DNA of 64,000 bases from Terriglobus sp. TAA 43 (GCF_000800015.1 NZ_JUGR01000001.1:434001-498000), one strand, 5' to 3'; numbered from the stretch's first letter, positions 27,157-35,639 are shown. Notes: generated by a model from the sequence alone, not told the origin. Made by a program: numbers and translations.

Positions 27157-27864
27157 TTAGACGCCGGAAGCGGCGTGTAGATGCTGTTCGAGACGTGTTG
27201 TTATGATCTCGCGAATCCTTGAGGCGATGGCTTCGATCCCATCATCTCCCGTGCCCGGACCAATGAGCGCGACGCGCTGCGGTTCACGCTTAGCAATGTC
27301 TCGATAGGCAGTGTGGACGCGACGATAGAAGGCTTCGCCTTCAGCTTCGAACCGGTTTTCATCTGTTCCGGTTTGCTGAACGTGTCGTTGGTTGCGACGC
27401 CGAGCACGCTCCAGCGCCTTTTCTACGTCGGGTAGCAGAAGAACGGTCAGGTCTGGCTGCAGATCGTCACAGATCGCGCGATGCACAGCGAGAACACGCT
27501 CCGAGCCAAGGCCGCGCCCTGCGCCCTGATACGCCTCGCTGGAATCGGTGTAACGATCACAAAGAATGACCCGACCTTCGCGCAGGGCAGGCAGGATGAT
27601 TTCGTGAATCGACTGTGCGCGGTCTGCAAACATCAGTGCAAGTTCAGTCAACGGAGATACCGGGTCTTGCGCGCGCGAATCCAGAAGGATGCTACGGATC
27701 TTTTCTCCCAGCGGTGTGCCGCCGGGTTGTCGTAACAGCACAGGATCGATGCCTCGGCCCTGTAACCACTCCGTGGCGCGGCGAATCTGAGTGGTCTTGC
27801 CGGAGCCGTCCGGACCTTCAAAGGTGATGAAAACGCCACGCTGTGGCGAAAGGGAATGGTTCAC
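27157..27864 (-). CDS. tmk: Thymidylate kinase (dTMP kinase)
   Basis: Phosphorylates dTMP to dTDP for DNA synthesis (EC 2.7.4.9). The 235 residues include P-loop FEGPDGSGKTTQI near the N-terminus, substrate motif LCDRYTDSSEAYQGAGRGLG and a lid region around LERARRRNQR. The protein is longer than the usual 205-215 residues; the extra residues lie at the C-terminus (TTRLEQHLHAASGV). Its start overlaps the stop of the upstream lipoprotein gene by four bases, so the two are translationally coupled. Confidence 0.95.
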   Translation of the reverse strand: MNHSLSPQRGVFITFEGPDGSGKTTQIRRATEWLQGRGIDPVLLRQPGGTPLGEKIRSILLDSRAQDPVSPLTELALMFADRAQSIHEIILPALREGRVILCDRYTDSSEAYQGAGRGLGSERVLAVHRAICDDLQPDLTVLLLPDVEKALERARRRNQRHVQQTGTDENRFEAEGEAFYRRVHTAYRDIAKREPQRVALIGPGTGDDGIEAIASRIREIITTRLEQHLHAASGV

Positions 27865-28208
27865 GGCTTCAAACTCGGCTGGAAGTTAGCCTGCGACTGC
27901 GAAGGGAAGTTAATGACAAGCGTCCCTTCCTGACCTTCGTCCAGATGTAGCCCCTTCAGTGTGTGTTCCTGATAGGAGGCGTCTGTCCATGTAAGTTTCA
28001 GGTCACCGGTACCCAGGAGTTTGAAGCGGTAATGGAAGCTGGCACCGTTGGCGATGCGCTGCGTTCCAAAGGACGCACCGGGATACTCCACCTGCACGAC
28101 GTTAATGTCTGCGCCGGACTGGTTGGTAATGGTCGTCTGAATGTAATGCGAATGGCAGCCGGTAAGGAATACGGCGCTAACGAACGAGGCTGCAGCGATA
28201 CGGCGCAT
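27861..28208 (-). CDS. Small lipoprotein of unknown function
   Basis: 115 residues. The N-terminus MRRIAAASFVSAVFLTGC is a lipoprotein signal with lipobox FLTGC. The mature part is predicted mostly beta (TTITNQSGADINVVQVEYP, LKLTWTDASYQEHTLKG), like a small beta-sandwich. The family is not recognised. It overlaps tmk by four bases and so belongs to the same transcript. Confidence 0.78.
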   Translation of the reverse strand: MRRIAAASFVSAVFLTGCHSHYIQTTITNQSGADINVVQVEYPGASFGTQRIANGASFHYRFKLLGTGDLKLTWTDASYQEHTLKGLHLDEGQEGTLVINFPSQSQANFQPSLKP

Positions 28209-28241
28209 ACGTTGAGGTTAGCAGGTTGATGATGCAAGGCG

Positions 28242-29072
28242 TTACGCAACGAAGACAGGCAGGCCGTTGTTGCGCTCCAGAATGCGCGCGCTCAGCACCA
28301 CACCGCTGCCACCGTCGTGCAACATGATGGGAAATGCCAATACCGACCACGTGGCCGCCGCTTCTTCCAGGCGGGGTTCTGTCAGCAAGCCACGGCGTGT
28401 TCGGTCGATATACGTTTCGCGCGTGGTGGAGACTGCGTGCAAGACATCACGCCAGTCACGCAGGATGTCGCTCATCTCCGCAAACATGTTGCGCCCCGGA
28501 AACCATTCACGCGGCTTCTCCAGGTACGCGGCAGCGCTTTCGTTCACGTAATGCCAGGTACCTTCAGGATCAAGGATCTGCACCAAAACGTCGACGCCAA
28601 TGGCCATGGCGATCCGGCTGTAATAGAACTCCCGCGCATTGACCACCACAGGAGCACCGCGACGTTTGGCCTCTAAGCCGCGAAGAGCCGAAAGCAAATC
28701 CTCTGCGGAACTGTGTCCCTTCAACAGATGCATGTCTTCCACTCCACCGAAACGACGTTCCAGTGTGGCGGAAAGGATGATAATCGGCACTTCGGGGCGT
28801 CGTTGACGAAGCTTTGCGGCGACCGCCGTGCCAAATTTCCCATGTCCCAGGTGATAGTCCAGAACGGCAATGTCTGTTTGTTCAAGGTAGGCATTCGCCT
28901 CCTCAATGGTCCCCGCCGAGAGAACTTCGTAGCCGTTCTGACGAAGAATCGCGGCACGCAGCAACAGGTTTGCGGGGTCGTCGTCGAGAAGCAGAACGCG
29001 AACCGGCGGGCCGTTTTCTACGGCTGTTGCTGTCGAAGTTTCAGTTGCCGTTGTGTGGTTGTGATCGTCCAT
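28242..29072 (-). CDS. Response regulator receiver protein with PAS domain
   Basis: 276 residues. After a 20-residue Thr/Glu-rich start, a receiver domain runs from about residue 24 to 140, with the acidic pair DD at 30-31, the phosphoacceptor Asp72 in AVLDYHLGHG and a Ser/Thr switch in IILSATLE. A PAS-like domain follows from about 155 (VQILDPEGTWHYVNESAAAYL). There is no DNA-binding or enzymatic output domain, so it probably acts by protein contact, relaying phosphate from a kinase encoded elsewhere. No histidine kinase lies nearby. Confidence 0.82.
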   Translation of the reverse strand: MDDHNHTTATETSTATAVENGPPVRVLLLDDDPANLLLRAAILRQNGYEVLSAGTIEEANAYLEQTDIAVLDYHLGHGKFGTAVAAKLRQRRPEVPIIILSATLERRFGGVEDMHLLKGHSSAEDLLSALRGLEAKRRGAPVVVNAREFYYSRIAMAIGVDVLVQILDPEGTWHYVNESAAAYLEKPREWFPGRNMFAEMSDILRDWRDVLHAVSTTRETYIDRTRRGLLTEPRLEEAAATWSVLAFPIMLHDGGSGVVLSARILERNNGLPVFVA

Positions 29073-29120
29073 GCGCTCACAGGTCTGATGCGGGGAGGCA
29101 TGGCATGGTCACCCGCCGTT

Positions 29121-30134
29121 TTACTCTGAATGTTGCTTGCGCAGGGAACGCAACTCACGCACCATTTCGGGGAGTCGGGCAAATGCCGCGACCGAGCGTA
29201 ACCACAGCTTGTTGTCCATGGCCGGGTAGCCGCTCACAACGCTGTTTGCGGCCACGTCGCTTGGAATGCCGCTTTGCGCCGTGGCGACTGCTCCATCGCC
29301 CACCTTGCAGTGCCCGGCAACGCCTACTTGCCCGGCGAGGATGACTCGGCTGCCTACCTCCGTCGATCCCGCAAGGCCCACCTGGGCGCAGAGTAAGGTG
29401 TCCTGCCCGACGGTCGAACCGTGGCCCACCTGGACCAGGTTGTCGATTTTGCTGCCGTCACCAATCCGCGTTTCGCCAATGCTGGCGCGGTCAACGCACG
29501 CATTTGCCTGCACCTCGACGCGATCGCCTAAAACAGCCGCGCCAGACTGCACAATCTTGGTCCAGCCACCGGCAGTTTCGCGGGCATAGCCAAATCCATC
29601 CGCGCCGATGACCGCGCCATTTTGCAGAACGACATCGTCGCCCAGGCGGCAGAATTCGCGGACAACCGCGTGTGCATGGGCAAAAAATCGATCGCCAATG
29701 GTAGCTCCGGCGTAAATCACAGTATGGGGAAGAACGACAGCACTCGAGCCGATCGTCACATTCGGGCCAATCACGACATAAGCACCAATATGAGCGTCTG
29801 CACCGACCTTCGCAGAGGGATCAACGACCGCCGTGGCATGGACACCGGGTGCGTACTTTGGCGGGTGATAGAAGTAGGTGATGGTTTGGGCGAAGGCCCG
29901 GTAACAGTTTTTGATACGAAGCGTCGGGGTTCCATCCAAAGCGGGGAAGTCCGGCTCGACGAGAATGGCGGCCGCCTTGGTGGTCTTTGCCTGGGCGGAG
30001 TACTTCGGATTGGCAATGAAGGTAATTTCCGAGGCACCGGCATGTTCAATACCGGCGACTCCTGTGATCTCAATATCACCATCGCCGCCCACCAATTCGG
30101 CGCCCAACCGTTGCGCAATTTCCGCTAGCTTCAT
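29121..30134 (-). CDS. lpxD: UDP-3-O-acylglucosamine N-acyltransferase
   Basis: Third enzyme of lipid A synthesis; it transfers a hydroxyacyl chain from acyl carrier protein to UDP-3-O-acylglucosamine. The 337 residues comprise an N-terminal uridine-binding domain (TFIANPKYSAQAKTTKAAA), a left-handed beta-helix of hexapeptide repeats from about residue 100 (VDPSAKVGADAHIGAYVVIG), the loop GADGFGYA, the catalytic His in QVGHGSTVGQD and a C-terminal helix (LPEMVRELRSLRKQ). It supports a Gram-negative envelope with LPS. The gene stands alone, without fabZ or lpxA beside it. Confidence 0.96.
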   Translation of the reverse strand: MKLAEIAQRLGAELVGGDGDIEITGVAGIEHAGASEITFIANPKYSAQAKTTKAAAILVEPDFPALDGTPTLRIKNCYRAFAQTITYFYHPPKYAPGVHATAVVDPSAKVGADAHIGAYVVIGPNVTIGSSAVVLPHTVIYAGATIGDRFFAHAHAVVREFCRLGDDVVLQNGAVIGADGFGYARETAGGWTKIVQSGAAVLGDRVEVQANACVDRASIGETRIGDGSKIDNLVQVGHGSTVGQDTLLCAQVGLAGSTEVGSRVILAGQVGVAGHCKVGDGAVATAQSGIPSDVAANSVVSGYPAMDNKLWLRSVAAFARLPEMVRELRSLRKQHSE

Positions 30135-30151
30135 GCCGTCAATGTTACTCG

Positions 30152-30694
30152 CTAGTTGGTGCGCGAGTCAGGGGGCAAAGGCATGCTGAATAGGTCGGGT
30201 TGTTGCGTCTCTTCCGCCGGAATCGGGGCGAAGGCCTTCCGCTTCGAAGGAGTTGTCACAACTGCCAGAATTTCCATCTGATCGATGGCCGCGCGGGGGA
30301 TGTAAAGCCGCTGCGTGTTGCCTCGGATGTCCGGGGGAGTGAGCTGAACTCCGACGTCCTCGACCCAACCGTCCGCCAGTGTCAGGTCCAGCGGAGCCAG
30401 TCCCTCGATACGATCGCCATCACGCAGCGTTAGCCGGAGCCATAGCCCTTCCGTCCTGGGCCGCGCAAGAAATGTCTTCCGTAAGAGGCGTTCGGGGCTG
30501 GAACTGTCGTTGGTGTTGAAGTCGCGGACAAAAGCGGCATACTTTACGTCGGCGAGGGGGATGCTTTGTATCCTGCCGCTGAGGTCCAGCAGGTCCAGAA
30601 AACCTGCATGAGCGAATCCGCCGGGCGGCAGATAGCCCCACAGCAAGCCGGGGGAGAAGCGGCGAAGAACGACCTTTTTCTGCGATCCCGCCAT
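30152..30694 (-). CDS. Conserved protein of unknown function (possibly DUF6982)
   Basis: 180-residue soluble protein. The N-terminal half reads like a small beta-barrel (KKVVLRRFSPGLLWGYLPPG, LDLSGRIQSIPLADVKYAAF) similar to acidobacterial DUF6982 proteins as I recall them, and the second half has a related repeat (LRLTLRDGDRIEGLAPLDL). It may be a PilZ-like or SH3-like module, but I cannot assign a function. It lies 18 bases upstream of lpxD in the same direction, so the two are probably co-transcribed. Confidence 0.72.
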   Translation of the reverse strand: MAGSQKKVVLRRFSPGLLWGYLPPGGFAHAGFLDLLDLSGRIQSIPLADVKYAAFVRDFNTNDSSSPERLLRKTFLARPRTEGLWLRLTLRDGDRIEGLAPLDLTLADGWVEDVGVQLTPPDIRGNTQRLYIPRAAIDQMEILAVVTTPSKRKAFAPIPAEETQQPDLFSMPLPPDSRTN

Positions 30695-30926
30695 TACTCT
30701 CCCATTCGGACTCGAGCAGCTTATCGTTACTAGTCGAAGCTATTGTGGCGTTATAGGGTGTAGTCCGCAACAAAATGTGTGCAAAGGGGTATTCAGGGCG
30801 ACAGCAGCATGCTAAACTCACATTTTGTGCTGAGCTTTTCAGCGCCGCCTAACATGCTGAATTGGCGCTGTTTACCGGCAACGCGCACGGCATTTTTAAC
30901 CGGCGCTTTGGAGACTGGAACGGTAC

Positions 30927-32960
30927 ATGGCTGATTATATCTATCTGCTGGAAAACCGCCTTTCGCATGCGCAGCAGAAGGCCATCGGTGCACTCCGCAC
31001 GATTGCCCGCGAGAGCGATGCCACTATTTTCCTCACGGGCGGAGCTGTCCGCGATCTAACCGCGGGCGCCTCTGTCCGGGATATCGACCTGACCATTCAG
31101 GGCGATTTGTCTCGCATTCGAAAAGGCTTAGGGGCCGCTGGGTTCGAGATCGTGGGCGAGAACGCGCCCGCACACCAGCTTTTTCTGACCTATTCAGGCG
31201 GAGTCCGGCTGGAACTGAGTTCAGCCAACACCGTTTCCTGGCCTAAGCCAGGCAAGCCGAAATACGAGCCGGGAAGCCTTATCGACGACCTCCGCAGCCG
31301 CGACTTTACCGCGAATGCGATGGCGATTTCGTTGAACGAGGGATCCTACGGCCTGTTGATGGACCCGCTGAATGGCGTGGCGGACATTGAAAACCGGGAG
31401 CTACGTCTTGTCAGCAACTACGGCTTCATCGAGGAGCCTTCGCGGTTGATCCGTGCGGTTCGATTGATGTCGCGGCTGGGTTGGCAGTTGGAAGAGAAGA
31501 CCCGCCAGCGCTACGAGACCGCCAAGGAAGAGGGCTACATTTCCGCTCTGAGCGCCTGGAACAAAGGCTACGAGCTGGAAGAACTCTTCCATGAAGAAGA
31601 CCCTGTACGCGTGCTTCGCGCTCTGGAAGCCGAAGGGTGGATGCAGTACCTCTTCCCGGCGTGGCAGTCGGCAAAGGCAAACATTGCGGCCCTCACAGAT
31701 CTCTATACCCGTCAGGGCGAGTTGCAGATTCAGGGCGTTCTTGGTCATATTGCTGCCATTGCCTTCCCTCTGGTAACCGGCAAAATGTCTGCTGGTGAAG
31801 TCTCTTCCTTGAAGCACTTGCTCGCTCGGCAGGGATTCGTACGCGAAATTGAGTCGCTGGACGCACGCGTGAAGGATTTTGCTACGAAACTCACGGCGAA
31901 AGAAGCCGCTGCACCGTCCGCTGCCTGGAAGTTGCTGCATGCGAGCGAGCCAGACCTGGTTCTGGCCACGTACTTTGGCAGCAAGAGCGCGCCAGTGCAG
32001 GCTCGCCTGAAGACGTTCCTTACCGAGTCGCCGACCGCTCGCCAGCGCATTCCGTACCAGTTGCTAACGGAGATGCGAATTACTCCGGATCTTCCGGGAT
32101 ACAACGAACTGCTGGATAAGCTTTTCTTCGAGCTGATGGATGGGCGGCTTGCTACTCCGGAAGAGATGAAGGCGTTCCTGGAACCGTATTCGCCGCCAGC
32201 ACCTCCTCCGCCACCGAACCTTCGTCGTGCACGTGCACGCAAAGAGCCCAAGGGCCGCGGAAAGAAGAAGGTAGTCGAAGTCGATGCGGACTTTGAAGGC
32301 ACTCTGACCGTTGCCGCGGAAGAAGAGCTGGCTGGCTTGGAGACAGGGTTGACCGAAGAGGGCGACCTCACTGGTCCGGACCGTGGCCCTGAGCCAACCA
32401 AAGAAGAGCCGATTGAAAAGGTGGCTCCACTTCCGGCAAAGGGTGCAAAAGAGAAGAAGGCGGCAAAGGTCATTGCGGAAAAGAAAGCTCCCGCACCGGC
32501 ACCTGCGAAGACGGTTCCCGCAGCGAAACCTGTAGCAATCGTGAAGCCTGTTGTTCCCGCGAAGAAGGCGGCACCGGTGAAGGCCGTTGCGCCGGTAAAA
32601 GCCGCTGCCCCCGCGAAGAAGGTAGCCGCCAAGCCGGTCGCTCCTGCGAAGAAAGCATCGGCAGCGCCCGTGAAGAAGACGGTCGCGGCAAAGCCGGTCA
32701 AGAAAGTCGCGGCTAAGCCCGTAAAGAAGGCTGCACCGGCGAAGAAAGCTCCCACCAAACCTGTCAAGAAGGCGGTAGCAGCGAAGCCGGTCAAAGCTGT
32801 TGCAAAGAAAGTCGTCGTAGCCAAGAAGGCCCCTGCCAAAGTGGTCAAGAAAGCGGCACCGGCTAAGGCTGCAAAGGCACCTGCGAAAAAGGCACTTCCC
32901 GCAAAGAAGGTGGCTGCTAAACCAGCAAAGAAGGCTCCTGCGAAGAAGTCGCACCGGTAA
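30927..32960 (+). CDS. CCA-adding enzyme / poly(A) polymerase family protein with histone H1-like tail
   Basis: 677 residues. The N-terminal class II nucleotidyltransferase head has FLTGGAVRDLTAG and the metal-binding pair in VRDIDLTIQGD, followed by the neck motif DDLRSRDFTANAMAISL and SRLIRAVRLMSRLGW. The class includes CCA-adding enzymes and poly(A) polymerases; sequence alone does not settle which. From about residue 500 the protein turns into a low-complexity tail of Lys, Ala, Pro and Val with many PAKKA and KPVKK repeats up to the C-terminus. That looks like histone H1 or bacterial H1-like proteins and should bind nucleic acid. The codons of the tail match the rest of the gene. Confidence 0.87.
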   Translation: MADYIYLLENRLSHAQQKAIGALRTIARESDATIFLTGGAVRDLTAGASVRDIDLTIQGDLSRIRKGLGAAGFEIVGENAPAHQLFLTYSGGVRLELSSANTVSWPKPGKPKYEPGSLIDDLRSRDFTANAMAISLNEGSYGLLMDPLNGVADIENRELRLVSNYGFIEEPSRLIRAVRLMSRLGWQLEEKTRQRYETAKEEGYISALSAWNKGYELEELFHEEDPVRVLRALEAEGWMQYLFPAWQSAKANIAALTDLYTRQGELQIQGVLGHIAAIAFPLVTGKMSAGEVSSLKHLLARQGFVREIESLDARVKDFATKLTAKEAAAPSAAWKLLHASEPDLVLATYFGSKSAPVQARLKTFLTESPTARQRIPYQLLTEMRITPDLPGYNELLDKLFFELMDGRLATPEEMKAFLEPYSPPAPPPPPNLRRARARKEPKGRGKKKVVEVDADFEGTLTVAAEEELAGLETGLTEEGDLTGPDRGPEPTKEEPIEKVAPLPAKGAKEKKAAKVIAEKKAPAPAPAKTVPAAKPVAIVKPVVPAKKAAPVKAVAPVKAAAPAKKVAAKPVAPAKKASAAPVKKTVAAKPVKKVAAKPVKKAAPAKKAPTKPVKKAVAAKPVKAVAKKVVVAKKAPAKVVKKAAPAKAAKAPAKKALPAKKVAAKPAKKAPAKKSHR

Positions 32961-32979
32961 CCGAAAGAAACTCAACAGA

Positions 32980-33020
32980 AAAGGGCGGCGCATGCTAGGG
33001 TTTGCCTATGCGCCGCCTTT
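32980..33020 (+). terminator. Terminator-like hairpin overlapping the ydcF start codon
   Basis: The left arm AAAGGGCGGCGCAT pairs with ATGCGCCGCCTTT (one bulged base) around a 14-base loop, followed by CTCTCT. The ATG start codon of the next gene is the first triplet of the 3' arm. It is likely to limit read-through from the nucleotidyltransferase gene and could hide the ydcF start. Confidence 0.55.
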
Positions 33021-33637
33021 CTCTCTGGCTTCTGGGTATTGTGGTTTGTGCCGCTCTTTTGTATGTTCTTGTTCCAGTCGTTTCTTACGAGACGATTCCC
33101 AATCACAATACGAACGCTGCCCACTTTGACACGTTGATCGTTCTGGGGCACCCTGCGCAGGCAGATGGCTCTCCTGATCCGGAGATGCGGGAACGCGTGG
33201 AAGAAGCCGTTCGAGAGTACCGCGCTGGCGTAGCCCCCAACATCATCATGAGTGGTGGTCCTGCGCACAATCACTTCGTCGAAGCGCAGGTCATGGCAGA
33301 CCTGGCAGAACGCGAAGGCGTGCCTGCGAACGCTGTAATTGCCGAGGACAAAGCCCAGGACACGATCCAAAACATCTGGTATAGCCGCGCAATCATGCAG
33401 CAGAAGGGCTGGACCTCCGCAGAGGTAATTAGCTCTGCCTACCATCTACCGCGTACATCACTTATCCTGCAGCGTTATAGCGGGCCACTTGCCTTTTCCT
33501 GGCAGACGCACGCGTCGCTCTGGCCACCTGAGTATTCCTGGCAAAAGCGCATCCAGTACCGCTGGCATGAAGCTCTCGGGACGGTAAAGCTTCGTCTTCA
33601 CGGCTTCGGATCGCGGAAGTATCTGCCGCAGGCATGA
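33008..33637 (+). CDS. YdcF family protein (DUF218)
   Basis: 209-residue protein with an N-terminal transmembrane segment (LSLWLLGIVVCAALLYVLVPVV) and a periplasmic or extracytoplasmic DUF218 domain: FDTLIVLGHPAQADGSPDP, RVEEAVREYRAGVAPNIIMSGG, EGVPANAVIAEDKAQDTIQN and VISSAYHLPRTSLI. The family includes SanA/ElyC-type envelope proteins; the biochemical function is not settled. The start is taken as ATG at 33008; a TTG two codons upstream is also possible. The ATG lies inside a stem-loop. Confidence 0.88.
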   Translation: MRRLSLWLLGIVVCAALLYVLVPVVSYETIPNHNTNAAHFDTLIVLGHPAQADGSPDPEMRERVEEAVREYRAGVAPNIIMSGGPAHNHFVEAQVMADLAEREGVPANAVIAEDKAQDTIQNIWYSRAIMQQKGWTSAEVISSAYHLPRTSLILQRYSGPLAFSWQTHASLWPPEYSWQKRIQYRWHEALGTVKLRLHGFGSRKYLPQA

Positions 33638-33708
33638 GGAACCATTGCAGTAAACAGCACTCTGTCTAGTTGAAGCTGCGCTTGCAGATATCGATCTAAA
33701 ACATTGAT

Positions 33709-34335
33709 TTAACGAAGAAACGGGTTGCGTTGAATTTCGTGTGCAATCGTGGTTTCTGAACCATGCCCCGCAATAACGCGAGTTGTCTCAGGGAGTAGCA
33801 GCAGCTTTTCGCGAATGGACGTGATGATATGTTTGTCGTCTCCACCGGGTAAGTCCGTGCGGCCGATACCTTCGCGGAAGAGAGTATCTCCAGCCAGCAG
33901 CAAGCTGCTCTGCGGGAAGTACAGTGAGATGCTACCTTCTGTGTGTCCCGGCGTATGGAGTACTTCTCCAGTCTCTGAACCGACCTGTAGCTTCATGCCT
34001 TCCACCGCTTCGATGTCAGGCGGTGCAGTCTTGGGAACAGGAACGCCCATCCACGCAGCCTGCTGCTCCATCCACGAAAGCTGGAAGATGTCCGCGGGAT
34101 GGAAAACGACCGGAGCTCTGGTTTGCTCTGATAACAGCTTTGCCCCAGCGATGTGATCCAGATGGCCGTGCGTGACTACGATCTGGCGGAGTTTAAGATT
34201 GCGGGCGGCGAGGAAGCCGACGATGCGAAGAATGTCTGAGCCTGGATCAACGACTGTAGCATCGGACGTCGCAGAGTCGAAGAGGATGGAGCAGTTGCAG
34301 CCAAGTGGTGCGACGGGGAAGGTTTCGCGCTGCAT
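33709..34335 (-). CDS. MBL-fold metallo-hydrolase (glyoxalase II-like)
   Basis: 208-residue zinc-dependent hydrolase. VVTHGHLDHIAGAKLL is the HxHxDH metal motif, HTPGHTEGSISLYF the next His, LLLAGDTLFREGIGRTDLPGG the bridging Asp, and IAGHGSETTIAHEI the last His. The pattern is that of the small glyoxalase II-like/GloB-type thioesterases found in many bacteria. The start at 34335 is fixed by AGGAGG five bases upstream. It follows secG after a terminator hairpin. Confidence 0.92.
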   Translation of the reverse strand: MQRETFPVAPLGCNCSILFDSATSDATVVDPGSDILRIVGFLAARNLKLRQIVVTHGHLDHIAGAKLLSEQTRAPVVFHPADIFQLSWMEQQAAWMGVPVPKTAPPDIEAVEGMKLQVGSETGEVLHTPGHTEGSISLYFPQSSLLLAGDTLFREGIGRTDLPGGDDKHIITSIREKLLLLPETTRVIAGHGSETTIAHEIQRNPFLR

Positions 34336-34358
34336 GAAGTCCTCCTGAAGCAATGAGA

Positions 34359-34387
34359 AAAGGGTGCGAGCAGTGCTCACACCCTTT
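34359..34387 (-). terminator. Rho-independent terminator after secG
   Basis: On the minus strand, a stem of about 13 bp (AAAGGGTG-GAGC with one mismatch) is followed by TTTTCTCATT. It sits between secG and the downstream MBL hydrolase gene. Confidence 0.7.
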
Positions 34388-34408
34388 CAAAAATCAAATG
34401 CCCTGAAA

Positions 34409-34705
34409 TTACTTTTTCGGTGTCGTCTGCTGCGTCTTGATGCCGGACAGTACCGAGCGATCGTTGGAGCGCGACATCAGAACCGTCAGGCTGATGGACG
34501 TGAGCATAAACAGAACAGCGGACCAAGTGGTCAGACGGGTCAACAAGTTTGCTGCGCCGCGGGGTCCGAAAGCTGTCTGTGATCCAGCTCCGCCGAAAGC
34601 CCCTGCCAGATCGGCGCTCTTGCCCTGCTGAATAAGGACAACGCCAATGAGGAATAGGCAAACGAGCACATGAAGAACGATGAGAGCTGCTACAAGGAAT
34701 GTCAT
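34409..34705 (-). CDS. secG: Preprotein translocase subunit SecG
   Basis: 98-residue inner membrane subunit of the SecYEG channel. Two transmembrane helices (FLVAALIVLHVLVCLFLIGVV and LTTWSAVLFMLTSISLTVL) flank the conserved cytoplasmic loop IQQGKSADLAGAFGGAGSQT. Length and loop are typical of the family. The tRNA-Leu lies 45 bases upstream in the same direction, a common arrangement in bacteria. Confidence 0.95.
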   Translation of the reverse strand: MTFLVAALIVLHVLVCLFLIGVVLIQQGKSADLAGAFGGAGSQTAFGPRGAANLLTRLTTWSAVLFMLTSISLTVLMSRSNDRSVLSGIKTQQTTPKK

Positions 34706-34750
34706 CAGGTGTGTTGCCGTTCAGGCTGTTCTTTCTAGAAAAGTGTGGAG

Positions 34751-34835
34751 TGGTGCGGAAGACGGGACTTGAACCCGTATGGAATTACCCGCTAGCACCT
34801 CAAGCTAGTGCGTCTGCCAATTTCGCCACCTCCGC
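34751..34835 (-). tRNA. tRNA-Leu (anticodon GAG)
   Basis: An 85-base class II tRNA with encoded CCA. The acceptor arm GCGGAGG pairs with CTTCCGC (one G-U). The anticodon loop CTTGAGG gives GAG, which reads CUC and CUU. There is a long variable arm (GGGTAATTCC) and the T arm is ACGGG-TTCAAGT-CCCGT. Confidence 0.96.
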
Positions 34836-34907
34836 ATCGGTTACACAGGACTTACTGTGCGTCCGGCGTGTGCGCCATCCAGAACGAAGTATAGCAGAGA
34901 AATGGCT

Positions 34908-35639
34908 TCACCCAAAATGGTGCAAAAGCTCACGAAAGTTCGCTAGTTGCAGCAGGCGTCGTCCTGCCTTTGGGCTGCTGATGGGTTCGCGTTCCAGCAC
35001 CCAGGTGCTGGGATGGGGAAGGTAAACGGCGTGCATACCGGCAGCAAGGGCGGGGTTGGTATCGCTGCGTGGACTGTTACCAATCATCCAGGAATGGGCC
35101 GGGTCGCAATCGTAGCGTTGCAGCAGAATTTCATAAGCTTCGGTGTGCTTTTCGTGCAGCACTTCTACGTGATGAAAGTGATCGGCCAATCCTGAGCGCA
35201 GTAACTTCCCGTGCTGCTCATCCTGGTCACCTTTTGTGACCAGGATGACAGTGTGTCTTTCGGAGAGACGGGGTAGTGTTTCCTTTACGCCGTCCAGCAA
35301 GGTGAGATTTGCGGAGCGGATGCTCTCTGCGCAGTATTCAAGCTGGGCTGCAATCTCGTGGGTGCAGGACGAGCCCGTGAGATGTTCGTAGCTGACCAGC
35401 AGTGAGTGGTGGAATGCGCGCGTGCCATAACCATGCGTGTGAACACGAGAGGCTTCCAGCGCATCGAAGGCTGAACGTACTTCTGCATCGTTCAACTCTG
35501 CGTGATCCACGATACGGATGAACTGTTCGATGGCGCGTTCGAAGTAGATATTGTTCTCCCACAATGTGTCGTCCGCATCGATCATGAGGACCTGCGGCGA
35601 TAGTGAGGGAGTGGGAGCTGAGGGATCGAAAGAGTTCAT
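34908..35639 (-). CDS. HAD superfamily hydrolase
   Basis: 243-residue phosphatase-like protein. The nucleophile motif is LMIDADDTLWENN (DxDxT form), motif II is VILVTKGDQDEQ, the lysine of motif III lies near LHEKHTEAYEILL, and motif IV is MIGNSPRSDTNPALAAGM. A helical cap lies between motifs I and II. The substrate is unknown; the overall pattern resembles bacterial HAD-IA phosphatases of the YjjG/pyrimidine nucleotidase type. The start is taken at ATG 35639; a GTG seven codons upstream is an alternative. Confidence 0.88.
   Translation of the reverse strand: MNSFDPSAPTPSLSPQVLMIDADDTLWENNIYFERAIEQFIRIVDHAELNDAEVRSAFDALEASRVHTHGYGTRAFHHSLLVSYEHLTGSSCTHEIAAQLEYCAESIRSANLTLLDGVKETLPRLSERHTVILVTKGDQDEQHGKLLRSGLADHFHHVEVLHEKHTEAYEILLQRYDCDPAHSWMIGNSPRSDTNPALAAGMHAVYLPHPSTWVLEREPISSPKAGRRLLQLANFRELLHHFG

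Noticed and set aside
31745-32848. Minus-strand frame of 367 codons rich in Ala, Thr, Phe and Gly opposite the Lys-rich tail
   Set aside because: It mirrors the repeat tail of the plus-strand gene (Lys and Ala codons read backwards) and has low complexity with no family signature.
32440-32960. Repetitive DNA considered as a tandem repeat array or CRISPR
   Set aside because: The repetition is short, degenerate and follows the codons of PAKKA-type units; no direct repeats with unique spacers of constant length are present.
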